Below are positions 1 to 8,228 of a stretch of DNA of 49,866 nucleotides, one piece after another. Where the stretch lies: positions 1 through 49,866 of the forward strand of contig JAEEHU010000021.1 in assembly GCA_016280975.1 (NCBI GenBank). The letters are read 5' to 3'. The stretch is from Acholeplasmatales bacterium (lineage in GTDB: Bacteria > Bacillota_I > Bacilli_A > Acholeplasmatales > Anaeroplasmataceae). Each line of letters begins with the position of its first letter. The first letter of the stretch is position 1. The translations under genes were made by a program, and so were the position numbers. The notes under the pieces are model-generated. The model was not told where the DNA came from, did no database searches, and was given only the letters and a program-made list of their open reading frames with translations.

Positions 1-127
1 CTTTAAGACAGGTTACCTACGTGTTACTCACCCGTTCGCCATGGTCTAGCAAGCTAAACCATTCGACTTGCATGTATTAGGCACGCCGCCAGCGTTAATC
101 CTGAGCCAGGATCAAACTCTCCATAAA
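1..127 (-). rRNA. rrs: 16S ribosomal RNA, 5' end (partial)
   Basis: Read on the minus strand, this is the start of small-subunit rRNA: the universal 27F primer site AGAGTTTGATCCTGGCTCAG is followed by the conserved GGCGGCGTGCCTAATACATG segment and the GGCGAACGGGTGAGTAACACG segment. Only about 127 bases are inside the window; the gene continues off the left edge. The mature 5' end is placed near 127 by analogy with Bacillus 16S, which begins a few bases before GGAGAGTTTGAT. The variant GGATTAACGCTGGCGGC, rather than GGATGAACGC, is a useful taxonomic marker, but the fragment is too short for a firm placement. Confidence 0.98.
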
Positions 128-264
128 ATTTATGTCTATTGTTTGTTTAATCTTTTTTGCTCAATTCTTAAATCTGAATTGCGTTTTTTATTGTTTGTAA
201 TTCCTTCGTCATATACAGTTTTCAAAGATTACATCTTGCTGCCTTAAAATCGACAGCCTTAATC

Positions 265-292
265 ATTTTATCACTTTAAAATTCGTTGTCAA
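265..292 (-). promoter_or_regulatory. rRNA operon promoter
   Basis: On the minus strand a perfect -35 TTGACA (287-292) is followed by a 16-base spacer and a -10 TAAAAT (265-270). Transcription would start near 258 and give a leader of about 130 bases before 16S. The leader holds a 6-bp hairpin (CAATTC/GAATTG, 162-181), a direct repeat of ten bases (137-146 and 189-198) and a TTTGAAAACTGTA segment typical of Firmicutes rRNA leaders. It is the only strong promoter between the P-loop kinase gene and the rRNA. Confidence 0.8.
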
Positions 293-330
293 CATAAATT
301 TTATCTTTTTTTAATATTTTTTTTAAAAAA

Positions 331-367
331 ATAAAAAAGCTACCTAAGTAAGCGCTTTTTAGGTAGC
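331..367 (-). terminator. Rho-independent terminator of the kinase gene
   Basis: A perfect 9-bp stem (339-347 with 359-367) with an 11-base loop is followed on the minus strand by a T-rich run (331-338). The right arm includes the stop codon of the kinase gene, so the coding sequence runs into the stem. It separates the kinase transcript from the rRNA promoter just downstream. Confidence 0.9.
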
Positions 368-904
368 CTCAATAAAATTCGATATGATTTTTAGTAGTTT
401 TTCATCCTTTTGATAGTCAAAATTAGATGAATCGATATCTATAACAATTCCAGGGTATTTCACTTTCCTTAAATTGTCTAATGTTTTAATGAAATCCTCT
501 ATGTTTGTAAAATCCTGTGCCTTATGAACATAGTGTCTATTTTCATTTAATCTACGAATGAATCTTTCATGTAGTATTTTATTATCACCCTTAAATACGA
601 ATGATAATACTTCTATATTATATATATTAATAAGGTTATAGATTTCTTCCATCTCATAATCCTTGAAATTAGATTCTAATAATAAGATATCCTTATTCTT
701 TTCTATCTCATATTTCATTATTTCAAATGATGCTTTAGAAAGCTTTAGGTTTTCTTCTCTATTTTCTGCAATAAAGATATCACCTAATATTTCCTTTAAT
801 CTATCCTTATTAATAACTGTAATATTAAATTTTTCTCCAATGATATTAGAATAGGTTGATTTACCTGATGCTAAATCTCCTCCAAATAGAATCAATTTAC
901 TCAT
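359..904 (-). CDS. P-loop ATP-binding protein, AAA_33/zeta-toxin-like kinase
   Basis: A 181-residue protein with an N-terminal Walker A loop, GGDLASGKST (about residues 8-17), after a hydrophobic beta strand. This is the layout of small P-loop kinases (AAA_33, polynucleotide-kinase or zeta-like). A later segment, HERFIRRLNENRHYVHK, could be the arginine-rich lid. The substrate cannot be told. Of two tandem ATG codons (907 and 904), the second has the better spacing from AGGAG and is chosen. The start overlaps the end of the upstream GGDEF/EAL gene by 8 bases, so the two are co-transcribed and probably translationally coupled. A terminator built over its stop codon ends the transcript. Confidence 0.75.
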   Translation of the reverse strand: MSKLILFGGDLASGKSTYSNIIGEKFNITVINKDRLKEILGDIFIAENREENLKLSKASFEIMKYEIEKNKDILLLESNFKDYEMEEIYNLINIYNIEVLSFVFKGDNKILHERFIRRLNENRHYVHKAQDFTNIEDFIKTLDNLRKVKYPGIVIDIDSSNFDYQKDEKLLKIISNFIEAT

Positions 905-3128
905 CATAATCTCCTAATTTATCAGATCCATCTTTTAGTAATTTATTAAACTCATCAACTGGTATAGGCTTTGAATAATAAAAGCCTTGCGCATAATTAC
1001 AGCCAAATGTTTTTAATAAATCGATATATTCTTTTGTTTCTACACCCTCAGCTATTGCAGGGATTTCAAGTGAATGTGCTAAATCTAGTACTGTCTCAAT
1101 AATTTTTCTACTTCTTTCCTCGTTAGACGAGAAGAATTTTAAATCAATCTTTAAGACATCAAATTCTACGTCCTTTAATACATTTAAAGATGAGTATCCA
1201 GATCCAAAGTCATCCATTAAAATCTTAAAGCCATAACTTCTTAATCTATCTACTGTATTTTTAATTAGATTAATATCTTCCATGAATATTGATTCAGTAA
1301 TTTCAAGCTCTAAATATTTTGGATTAACATTATATCTTCTTACTAAATTAATAATATCATCAACAAATGAAGGTATTAGTAAGAATATTCTTGATACATT
1401 AACTGAAATTGGATAAAGCTTTAAATTATTATTCTCTCTCCATTTTAAATATTTAATTGTTTGTTCCCAAACGAATTTATCAAGCTTAGTGATAAATCCA
1501 TTTCTTTCGAATACCGGAATAAAAACACCTGGAGAAATAATTTTACCATCTCTTATCCATCTTACTAAAGCCTCAGCTCCAATAATTTCACTTTTATTAA
1601 TATCATATTTAGGCTGTAGGTAAATTACAAATTCACCATGCTTTAGGCCTGATTCCATATTGTTAATAATATCCTGCTCTAAAACCTTACTCTTAAACAT
1701 TTCTTCACTATATACTCCATAAGGCTTATCAAGACGATACTTAACACTACGGGATGCAGCCATTGATGAATCAATTATTGCTGGAAGTGGAACAGCATCT
1801 GACTTAATTTCAAATACACCAACTGATAAAGTAATTGAAAATCTTGAATTATACAAATTTACTGAATACTTTAACGTACTAATAAACTTTTCAAGCATTT
1901 CCTTTGTTCCATCAAACAAAATCTCGAAATGGTCAGCGCCGAATCTACCATAAATCATATCGTACTTACTTGATAAATTTATTAATGTTTGACCAATGAA
2001 TATTAATAAATTATCTCCTTCAGGCATACCAAAATATCTATTATATATTGCAAGTCTATCGATATCAAAGGATATCATATATAATCCATACTTTGAAGTT
2101 CCTCTTAATTTCATAATAGCTTGCTTAATGAATTCCTTTTTATTATAAATACCAGTTAATTCATCATACTTATCTGCATATCTTACCTGAGCCTCTAGCT
2201 CATTTTTTATATTAATAGCTTCTTCTACCTCTAATGTATTATTTCTTAAGGCCAATACTAAATAGCATTTACCATCTAAAAATATTTTTGAATATTTTAA
2301 TACCTGATGATAAACCTTATCATCAATTACCTTTCTAACATTGATAAAGAAATTATCATTATCCTCTAGGTATGTTAAAACATTATCAAAATTTATTACT
2401 ACATTAAATCTTGCTAAATCATCAGGATGAACTACTCTCTTATAATTATTCATTAGCTCATCATAGGTTTCAAAGTCATCATAATTTGAAAGTAGCCTTG
2501 TGAATATCTTATCATTCTTATAAAATAGCTGGAATTTTTTATTACTTGTATCAATTAAGAAGATACTTGAATATTCGCTTGTCGCACTAGCTATTACGTT
2601 AACTTGACTTTCAAAGTCCTTCTTTTGAGTCTCAATTCTTTCTTGGGACTCATGCTCAAGCTTCTTATATAAAATAGGAAGACGCAATTTCTGTCCTAAA
2701 TATTTAATAATAGCTCGTTCATTTTTAGTCCATACTCTATTTGGGTTTTTAGCATCTAAAAATCCTAAGATACCATCTAGTGTATTTTTATCTCTAAATA
2801 TACCGAAGTGTAATATCTTATACTCTGGTGGCATAATAATGTCAGCGTGATCACATACTCCATCATCAGGATAGTAATAATATAGCTTTTTACAAATATG
2901 CTCATTTAGGGTATATTTCTTTGAAATAACATTAAAATCCTTATCGATAGAATAGAAATCTGATTGTAATGCATAAGTCTTCATATCAATGAACGCAACA
3001 AAGACTGCAGTTAGGTTCATCATAGTTCTAACCTTATCAAATAATTCTAATAATTTTTTATCATCTAATATTTCATCGCTTTGATCTGATGAAAAATAAG
3101 AATGCAAAAAAAATCCTATTTCTGACAT
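897..3128 (-). CDS. GAF-PAS-degenerate GGDEF-EAL cyclic-di-GMP phosphodiesterase
   Basis: A 743-residue soluble signalling protein. The order is a GAF-like region (about 20-160), a PAS fold ending in VVHPDDLARF (about 175-300), a GGDEF domain and an EAL domain (about 490-735). The cyclase signature is GADHF (about residue 396) instead of GG(D/E)EF, so diguanylate cyclase activity is unlikely. The EAL domain keeps its landmarks: EALVRW (about 517), an ELEITES segment, DDFGSGYSS (about 637), KID, EGVE and QGFYYSKP. It should therefore hydrolyse c-di-GMP, with the GGDEF domain perhaps binding GTP as a regulator. It starts at an ATG behind GGAGGTGAT, has its own promoter, and overlaps the downstream P-loop kinase. 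Confidence 0.92.
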   Translation of the reverse strand: MSEIGFFLHSYFSSDQSDEILDDKKLLELFDKVRTMMNLTAVFVAFIDMKTYALQSDFYSIDKDFNVISKKYTLNEHICKKLYYYYPDDGVCDHADIIMPPEYKILHFGIFRDKNTLDGILGFLDAKNPNRVWTKNERAIIKYLGQKLRLPILYKKLEHESQERIETQKKDFESQVNVIASATSEYSSIFLIDTSNKKFQLFYKNDKIFTRLLSNYDDFETYDELMNNYKRVVHPDDLARFNVVINFDNVLTYLEDNDNFFINVRKVIDDKVYHQVLKYSKIFLDGKCYLVLALRNNTLEVEEAINIKNELEAQVRYADKYDELTGIYNKKEFIKQAIMKLRGTSKYGLYMISFDIDRLAIYNRYFGMPEGDNLLIFIGQTLINLSSKYDMIYGRFGADHFEILFDGTKEMLEKFISTLKYSVNLYNSRFSITLSVGVFEIKSDAVPLPAIIDSSMAASRSVKYRLDKPYGVYSEEMFKSKVLEQDIINNMESGLKHGEFVIYLQPKYDINKSEIIGAEALVRWIRDGKIISPGVFIPVFERNGFITKLDKFVWEQTIKYLKWRENNNLKLYPISVNVSRIFLLIPSFVDDIINLVRRYNVNPKYLELEITESIFMEDINLIKNTVDRLRSYGFKILMDDFGSGYSSLNVLKDVEFDVLKIDLKFFSSNEERSRKIIETVLDLAHSLEIPAIAEGVETKEYIDLLKTFGCNYAQGFYYSKPIPVDEFNKLLKDGSDKLGDYDE

Positions 3129-3174
3129 TGAATCACCTCCATCTTAAATATTTAGAATAGATATGTATGAAAGT

Positions 3175-3180
3175 ATTATA
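3175..3180 (-). promoter_or_regulatory. Extended -10 promoter of the GGDEF/EAL gene
   Basis: On the minus strand TGTTATAAT has a perfect -10 with the TGn extension. The matching -35 position is only a T-run from the preceding terminator. The implied leader is about 40 bases. Confidence 0.6.
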
Positions 3181-3194
3181 ACACATTTTTGAAA

Positions 3195-3231
3195 ATAAAA
3201 AAAGCACTACTTGATTTCTCAAGTAATGCTT
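3195..3231 (-). terminator. Rho-independent terminator after the DUF1294 operon
   Basis: A 12-bp stem with one G-U pair (3202-3213 with 3220-3231) and a 6-base loop is followed on the minus strand by a T-rich tail. It lies between the small membrane gene and the GGDEF/EAL promoter. Confidence 0.9.
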
Positions 3232-3247
3232 ATATATTTTTAATATA

Positions 3248-3466
3248 TTATCCTCTACTAAATTTACCAATTAGTAGGAAGAATAAAACTGAGCCAGCTG
3301 CCCCTACACCAAGTGTAATATAAGCTACAACACTAGGTACCATTGGAATAAATATCATCGCAACTCCAGCCCATAATAATGCGTTAAATAAAGCTGTTAA
3401 AAGGCATATTAATGTCAATTTAAAATTAGATGCCTTTGAATGTGATTTTTGTAAAGATGTTGACAT
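3248..3466 (-). CDS. Small two-helix membrane protein, unknown function
   Basis: A 72-residue protein not recognised as a named family. A basic, Ser-rich N-terminus (about 1-16) precedes two hydrophobic segments (about 17-38 and 42-66) with a short polar end. A good ribosome binding site, AGGAGGG, lies 6 bases before the ATG and uses the stop codon region of the upstream DUF1294 gene, so the two are one operon. Its function is probably tied to that partner, but nothing in the sequence shows what it does. Confidence 0.65.
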   Translation of the reverse strand: MSTSLQKSHSKASNFKLTLICLLTALFNALLWAGVAMIFIPMVPSVVAYITLGVGAAGSVLFFLLIGKFSRG

Positions 3467-3475
3467 AATACCCTC

Positions 3476-3778
3476 CTAAAATACAAATGTGAATGCTATT
3501 AAGGCACCTAATACTGCTGCCTCTAACAATAATGAAAAATAAATTACCATTGAAAAATAAACCTTATCAGTTTTATGGTGAGCAAGTATTCTTCCAAAGA
3601 ATGCTCCTATAGCTCCACCTAAAGCTGTAAATCCTAACAATGTCTTTTCTTTAATTCTAACTGCGCCACCGCCATTTTTAGCCATATTCTTATCTTTAAA
3701 GAATAAGAATAAAGTAATTATGCTTAAAAGCACAAGGTAGCCAACATATCCTATTAATACATATAATAATGGTCCCAT
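3476..3778 (-). CDS. DUF1294 family membrane protein
   Basis: A 100-residue protein with hydrophobic segments near 4-26, 47-63 and 76-99. It carries the DUF1294 pattern: FFKDKNMAKNGGGAVRIKEKTLL, then LGGAIGAFFGRILAHHKTDKVYF. The DK...A...RI.E..LL and GG..GA..G....HKT.K..F elements are the family hallmark. The family is widespread and has no firm biochemical role. It is the first gene of a two-gene operon, with GGAGGG upstream of the ATG and a TATAAT at 3800-3805. Confidence 0.85.
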   Translation of the reverse strand: MGPLLYVLIGYVGYLVLLSIITLFLFFKDKNMAKNGGGAVRIKEKTLLGFTALGGAIGAFFGRILAHHKTDKVYFSMVIYFSLLLEAAVLGALIAFTFVF

Positions 3779-3799
3779 ACCTAATACCCTCCTTTACTT

Positions 3800-3805
3800 A
3801 TTATA
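3800..3805 (-). promoter_or_regulatory. Probable -10 box of the DUF1294 operon
   Basis: TATAAT on the minus strand, about 22 bases before the start codon; no convincing -35 is present. The implied 5' leader is very short. Confidence 0.4.
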
Positions 3806-3828
3806 AAACAATAGCTTCTTTTATAAAA

Positions 3829-3853
3829 GGAAAAAGATGGAATAAATCCATCT
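3829..3853 (-). terminator. Terminator of the beta-helix lipoprotein gene
   Basis: A perfect 7-bp stem AGATGGA/TCCATCT (3835-3841 with 3847-3853) with a 5-base loop, followed on the minus strand by TTTTTCCTTTT. It starts a few bases after the stop codon of the lipoprotein gene. Confidence 0.85.
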
Positions 3854-3858
3854 ATTTT

Positions 3859-6018
3859 CTATTGAGTCCAGCTTTGTGATACATTACTTCCGTTATATAA
3901 AGTATATGATGTACCTGATACTAAATATTCAGATGCTATAAAGAATGAATAGCAAGTCTGTGATACTTCTGTAGTGATAGTTTCATTATTAAGAGTTATT
4001 GAATATGTACCCTTAGTAAATGAATAGCTTGATGTAGTTTGGCTACCTGGTCTCATACCAAAGTTTCCACCACCAGATGTGCCGTATAATTTATAGTTAA
4101 TTCCACTTGGGGTAGTTGATACAGGTCCAAATGCTATAAATGTTCCACCAGTCATTGTAAATGTACCATCAATATCTAACGCTGCCATATTACCTGATGA
4201 ATCTGATGTTGGATTCTTAGTAATTACTACACCACCAGTTTGCTTATAATTTCCATTTGAATCAATTCCATCTGTATCACCTGATCCTACAGTAACATCA
4301 AGTAGGCCTCCAGTTATATTAACTAAAGTTTGACTAACTCCACTTGTTGCGTTTACTCCATCATCTGATCCATATACATATGTTAGACCACCTGAAATAT
4401 TAATAACATTTCCTTCTAATCCCTCATAGGCATTAATAACATTAATTAAGCCTCCAGAGATATTTAAATTAGAATCAGCATGTATTCCATCATCACCAGA
4501 CATTACATTTACTGTACCACCAGATATAGTAACATTACCTAAGCCTGTAGAGCCATTTTCTAATGTAGCACCATAAGTTGCATGAATGCTATCATCATCT
4601 GATTTAATATTTATTTCACCAGCTGAAATATTAATCTCATTATCAGATTTAATACCCTTTTTTGAATATTCAGAACTTACTGTATAATTTTGCCAATCAC
4701 CAGTTATCTTTTTACTTGATGATGATGTAGATAGTTTAGTTACATTATATAAATCCTTATTCTCATTTATAGTTCCACCACCACTAACTGATAAGTAATT
4801 AGTAGTTGAGAAATTATCTATAGTTGTGCCACTAGAAAACATATAGAATTGAATATTTTGATAGCCTGATGCCATATCAAATTCATAAATATAATATGTT
4901 GTTGATTGGCTTCCACCAAACATATTACTATTACCACTTGATACTACTTGTGCGCTTTTATATGTGATTTCCTTCCAAGTATATGTTCCATCATTATTAT
5001 ATAAATATGCAGCGAATACATTATTCTTATAGCTATTATAAATAGCACTTGTCACTCTAAAATACTTTTTAGTTGATGATATTGAAGCAAGAGTTCCTGT
5101 ATATTTAGAATATGAATCTGTAAATATATTGATGTTTGGCTCATTTCCACTTTCATCACTTTCTATATTTACATTGTAACTACTATCTATACCATCACAT
5201 GCGGCATAAATATCTAAATTAGTAGCGCCTAATATATTAATATTACCCTTTTGATTTTGTTTAGATGAAATATCAGAATTAGATGTCTTAATTCCATCTC
5301 CTCCTGTTGATATTAAAAAAATATCTCCTGATTGTATTTCAACCTCATCATTACCCTTTAAGGCATTATCTAGTGCAGTTACCTTTAGGGTTAAATTCTT
5401 TATTTCTAAATCATCTTTTGTATGAATACCATTATTTACATTACCATTAACAACTAAAGAGCCCTTACCTTGAATATTTAAATCACATTCAGAATAGATT
5501 GCGGCACTACCTATTCCATCACCTTCAATATAAGATGATCTTAAATCAGAGATTTCATTATAGGTTCCTTCTTTTGCTTTAATCTTAACCTTACTTGCAT
5601 TCTTTATATAAATTGGTGAATTGGCAGTTGATGAAATAGATACTCCATTTAAGTTTAAGATTACTTCTGCATCGTCAGCCGCATCAACAATAATATATCC
5701 ATCACTTAAATTACCTGTAAGTGTATACTCACCCGCAGTTGTAATTGTATAAATATCTGATGTACTAGTAACAGAGGCATTATTACTATCAACTATACTA
5801 AAAGTTGATGTGATTTCAGTCTTTTCTTCCTCGGCATCCTTTGCATCACCAGTTTCCACTATCTCAGTTGATTTAGATGAAGTTCCTATTGTTCCACTAC
5901 TTACACTTTGATTATTATTGTTACTACTATTATTACTATTTGTTCCATTACTTGTAATAGAGCATGAAGCCAAAACAAGTGATAACAATAGTAATGTACC
6001 TACTAATGATTTTTTCAT
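3859..6018 (-). CDS. Cthe_2159-like carbohydrate-binding beta-helix lipoprotein
   Basis: A 719-residue exported protein. The signal peptide ends in a lipobox, LASC (Cys19), followed by a Ser/Asn/Thr-rich linker to about residue 80. The rest is built of short repeats of the type ISGG-[TL]-[IV]NV...GDDGIHAD (many turns between about 80 and 640), typical of a right-handed beta helix. The DDGIH/DGIDS/DGVNA motifs match the Cthe_2159 (formerly DUF4353) family, whose founding member from Clostridium thermocellum binds acidic polysaccharide and calcium; that link is from family knowledge. The C-terminus is Ser/Thr/Tyr-rich. It is likely a surface-anchored polysaccharide-binding protein. It is a single-gene transcript: TATAAT lies about 25 bases before the ATG and a terminator follows the gene. 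Confidence 0.87.
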   Translation of the reverse strand: MKKSLVGTLLLLSLVLASCSITSNGTNSNNSSNNNNQSVSSGTIGTSSKSTEIVETGDAKDAEEEKTEITSTFSIVDSNNASVTSTSDIYTITTAGEYTLTGNLSDGYIIVDAADDAEVILNLNGVSISSTANSPIYIKNASKVKIKAKEGTYNEISDLRSSYIEGDGIGSAAIYSECDLNIQGKGSLVVNGNVNNGIHTKDDLEIKNLTLKVTALDNALKGNDEVEIQSGDIFLISTGGDGIKTSNSDISSKQNQKGNINILGATNLDIYAACDGIDSSYNVNIESDESGNEPNINIFTDSYSKYTGTLASISSTKKYFRVTSAIYNSYKNNVFAAYLYNNDGTYTWKEITYKSAQVVSSGNSNMFGGSQSTTYYIYEFDMASGYQNIQFYMFSSGTTIDNFSTTNYLSVSGGGTINENKDLYNVTKLSTSSSSKKITGDWQNYTVSSEYSKKGIKSDNEINISAGEINIKSDDDSIHATYGATLENGSTGLGNVTISGGTVNVMSGDDGIHADSNLNISGGLINVINAYEGLEGNVINISGGLTYVYGSDDGVNATSGVSQTLVNITGGLLDVTVGSGDTDGIDSNGNYKQTGGVVITKNPTSDSSGNMAALDIDGTFTMTGGTFIAFGPVSTTPSGINYKLYGTSGGGNFGMRPGSQTTSSYSFTKGTYSITLNNETITTEVSQTCYSFFIASEYLVSGTSYTLYNGSNVSQSWTQ

Positions 6019-6130
6019 AATTGTCCCTCACTTTCAACTTCATTATAGACTAAAATTAGAAAAAATCTACTAGGTAAGCCATTTTTACAATATTTCACAT
6101 TTTCGCTCACATATTTTGACACAATTAAAA

Positions 6131-6158
6131 AAGAAAAAAGCAGGAGAAATTCTCCTGC
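6131..6158 (-). terminator. Terminator of the four-helix membrane protein gene
   Basis: A perfect 8-bp stem, GCAGGAGA/TCTCCTGC (6140-6147 with 6151-6158), with a 3-base loop and a T-rich tail on the minus strand. Confidence 0.93.
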
Positions 6159-6177
6159 ATATAATTAATAAAATTTA

Positions 6178-6594
6178 TTATTCAGTCTTTTCTTCTGCTG
6201 TTTCATCTGTCTTAGCTGTAAATACTACATATAATATTGCCATTACGATAATAACAAATATTACTGCAAGTACTACTGCTGGAATCCAAGCTTCTGCGAT
6301 ATTAACTGCCATAAATACAATTGAGCCTGCAACACCTACTAAAGCTGATAAGCATCCAATGATAGAAATCTTACTTGCTGCAGCCTCATTATTATAGTCT
6401 TCGGAATTCATAACAATTCCTAAACCAAATATACTAGCGATTACACTAGCAAATGCAAATGCAAATGAAATCCAGTATTTTGCATTAAACTTTCCCTCGA
6501 ATGGTACAGCGAATGCAACTACAGTGAATACAACTAAAAGTAGAATCACTCCTGCAAAAATAAATTTTAATTTGTTTTGTGAACTTTTTGACAT
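6178..6594 (-). CDS. Four-helix integral membrane protein, unknown
   Basis: A 138-residue protein with four clear hydrophobic segments (about 8-30, 41-62, 74-96 and 102-126), a basic N-terminus and an acidic Thr/Glu-rich C-terminal tail that should be cytoplasmic. I do not recognise a named family. The start codon sits after AAGGTGATGAAAGG. It stands alone, with a near-consensus promoter upstream and a strong terminator downstream, so it is expressed independently of both neighbours. Confidence 0.7.
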   Translation of the reverse strand: MSKSSQNKLKFIFAGVILLLVVFTVVAFAVPFEGKFNAKYWISFAFAFASVIASIFGLGIVMNSEDYNNEAAASKISIIGCLSALVGVAGSIVFMAVNIAEAWIPAVVLAVIFVIIVMAILYVVFTAKTDETAEEKTE

Positions 6595-6619
6595 CCTTTC
6601 ATCACCTTACCTTTAAATA

Positions 6620-6648
6620 ATTATAAAATAAAATAATTAAAAAGTCAA
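6620..6648 (-). promoter_or_regulatory. Near-consensus promoter of the four-helix protein gene
   Basis: Minus strand TTGACT (6643-6648), a 17-base spacer, TATAAT (6620-6625). This gives a leader of about 20 bases to the ATG at 6594. Confidence 0.8.
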
Positions 6649-6677
6649 TTTTAGCTAAGTCTCATAGTATTTTGGGC

Positions 6678-6705
6678 AAAAAAATGACGTGAAAATTCAC
6701 ATCAT
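6678..6705 (-). terminator. Terminator of the diaminopimelate dehydrogenase gene
   Basis: A 9-bp stem with one G-U pair (6684-6692 with 6697-6705) and a 4-base loop is followed by a T-run on the minus strand, about 12 bases after the stop codon. Confidence 0.85.
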
Positions 6706-6716
6706 TTTATCAATAA

Positions 6717-7694
6717 TTATAATGTATGCTTTAATAATTCAGAATAATCTACAGGAGAGATATCTCTTGGTGCGAAATCAAATACTGTCTTACAACCAGC
6801 TTCTCCTCTTGCATTTAATCTATATGCTCCTCTTGCGTAAGCTACTAGGATTGAACCTGTGAATTCTGGATTTGAATCAAGCTTTAAGCTATATTCAATA
6901 ACATGCTTAACACCTTCAGATGTTTCACCTGATCTAATTACAAATCCACCATGAGGCATCTTAGAGTGATTCTTCTTTAATTCTTCAGCTGAAATGAAGT
7001 TAACTACTGTGTCATAATCACTGAAGTAATCTGGCATATTCTTAATTTCGTTTTCAATACGTGCCTTATCTGCACCCTCTTTAACTACAACATAGCATTC
7101 TCTTTTGTGCTTTTGTCTTGTAGTAAGGTATGGATTTTCACCACTTCTTACACTTTCAAGTGCTTCTTCAACAGGAATAGTATATTGTCTTGCATCTAAT
7201 ACACCTTCAACTCTTCTTATAGCATCTGAATGTCCTTGGCTAATTCCTTTTCCCCAGAATGTATAAGTTGAACCATTTGGTAAAATAGATTCCATAATTG
7301 CTCTATTAATAGAGAACATACCTGGATCCCAACCAGTTGAAATAACTCCAACCTTACCAGCTTCTCTTGCACTCTTATCTACATTTTGGAAATGCTCACT
7401 TACATGGGCATGTGTGTCAAATGAATCAACAACATTAAAATACTTTGCTAATTCTGGTGTTTGAACTGGTAAATCAGTTCTAGAACCACCACAAATGATT
7501 AATACATCAATTTTATCTTTAAAGCTCTTAATTGTATCTGCTTGATATACATTAACGCCTTTTGTTTCTATTTTTAAGTCTTCTGGATTTCTTCTTGTAA
7601 ATACAGCTACAAGCTCCATATCATCATTTTTCTTTATCGCAGTTTCAACGCCACGACCTAAATTACCATATCCGAAAATTCCAATTCTAATCAT
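6717..7694 (-). CDS. ddh: meso-Diaminopimelate D-dehydrogenase
   Basis: A 325-residue NADP-dependent enzyme (EC 1.4.1.16) that makes meso-diaminopimelate directly from tetrahydrodipicolinate, the short branch of lysine and peptidoglycan precursor synthesis. The N-terminal Rossmann motif is GIFGYGNLGRG (residues 4-14). Family segments seen are CGGSRTDLP, DSFDTHAHV, STGWDPGMFS, WGKGISQGHSDAIRR and PHGGFVIRSG. The ATG at 7694 is chosen over an upstream GTG at 7706 because AAAGGTGG sits 7 bases before it. It is a single-gene transcript with its own promoter and terminator. Its presence implies a wall with diaminopimelate, unlike wall-less mollicutes. Confidence 0.95.
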   Translation of the reverse strand: MIRIGIFGYGNLGRGVETAIKKNDDMELVAVFTRRNPEDLKIETKGVNVYQADTIKSFKDKIDVLIICGGSRTDLPVQTPELAKYFNVVDSFDTHAHVSEHFQNVDKSAREAGKVGVISTGWDPGMFSINRAIMESILPNGSTYTFWGKGISQGHSDAIRRVEGVLDARQYTIPVEEALESVRSGENPYLTTRQKHKRECYVVVKEGADKARIENEIKNMPDYFSDYDTVVNFISAEELKKNHSKMPHGGFVIRSGETSEGVKHVIEYSLKLDSNPEFTGSILVAYARGAYRLNARGEAGCKTVFDFAPRDISPVDYSELLKHTL

Positions 7695-7718
7695 ACTAAA
7701 AACCACCTTTTACATAAA

Positions 7719-7746
7719 ATTATATTCGAAAATTTTAAAAAGTAAA
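7719..7746 (-). promoter_or_regulatory. Promoter of ddh
   Basis: Minus strand TTTACT (7741-7746), 16-base spacer, TATAAT (7719-7724). The leader would be about 18 bases. Confidence 0.6.
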
Positions 7747-7765
7747 GAAAAAATATTCGAATATT
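7746..7765 (-). terminator. Weak hairpin after the 145-residue gene
   Basis: A perfect 14-base palindrome, AATATTCGAATATT (7752-7765), is followed by TTTTC on the minus strand. The stem is nearly all A-T, so it could be a weak terminator or a protein site upstream of the ddh promoter. No better terminator exists for this operon. Confidence 0.4.
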
Positions 7766-7782
7766 ACAAAATATTTTATATT

Positions 7783-8220
7783 TTATTTGTTTAAATCTTT
7801 TAATCTGTTTTCTATACCTAGCATATCCCTATTAATAATGTCATTAATAGCATCTAAAGACTTTAAAAGATTATTCATTTTAGTCACATTTTCAGGATAT
7901 AGCTTTCTTAATATTCTTCTTTTTTTGAAGTTACTAATATTTCCTAATGATTCTTTTGTTGCAAGAGAGAAAAAGTCAATCGCATCAAGACTTACATTTA
8001 AAAGCTTAGTTGCGAAATCCTCTTTATCTACTACAACAGGATAGAATTTTTCAAATGTATTAAATGCTTCAACTAATGTATTAGATAAACTAGATAGATA
8101 ATATTCCTTACCATATAAATTAACAAATTCAGTATGGATTTTAGCAAGCTTATTTCTATTATCTATAAAATCATTCATCTTTTTATTAAGTTCATCTACA
8201 CTTAAATTAATATTTTCCAT
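7783..8220 (-). CDS. Hypothetical helical protein
   Basis: A 145-residue soluble protein with no recognised domain. It is rich in Lys, Asn and Leu and looks almost wholly helical, with heptad-like stretches at about 3-30 and 105-143 (LYPENVTKMNNLLKSLDAINDI). It has no signal peptide or membrane segment. AGGAGTTCAT before the ATG and an 8-base gap from the RluA-type gene make it the third gene of the glycerol kinase operon. Confidence 0.6.
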   Translation of the reverse strand: MENINLSVDELNKKMNDFIDNRNKLAKIHTEFVNLYGKEYYLSSLSNTLVEAFNTFEKFYPVVVDKEDFATKLLNVSLDAIDFFSLATKESLGNISNFKKRRILRKLYPENVTKMNNLLKSLDAINDIINRDMLGIENRLKDLNK

Positions 8221-8228
8221 ATGAACTC

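Noticed and set aside
128-358. Possible tRNA or small RNA gene between 16S and the kinase
   Set aside because: Only the rRNA promoter, leader hairpin and kinase terminator are seen; no cloverleaf with a TTC arm.
6116-6397. Plus-strand open frame of 93 codons
   Set aside because: It is antisense to the four-helix membrane protein and crosses that gene's terminator; it has no ribosome site and no recognisable domain.
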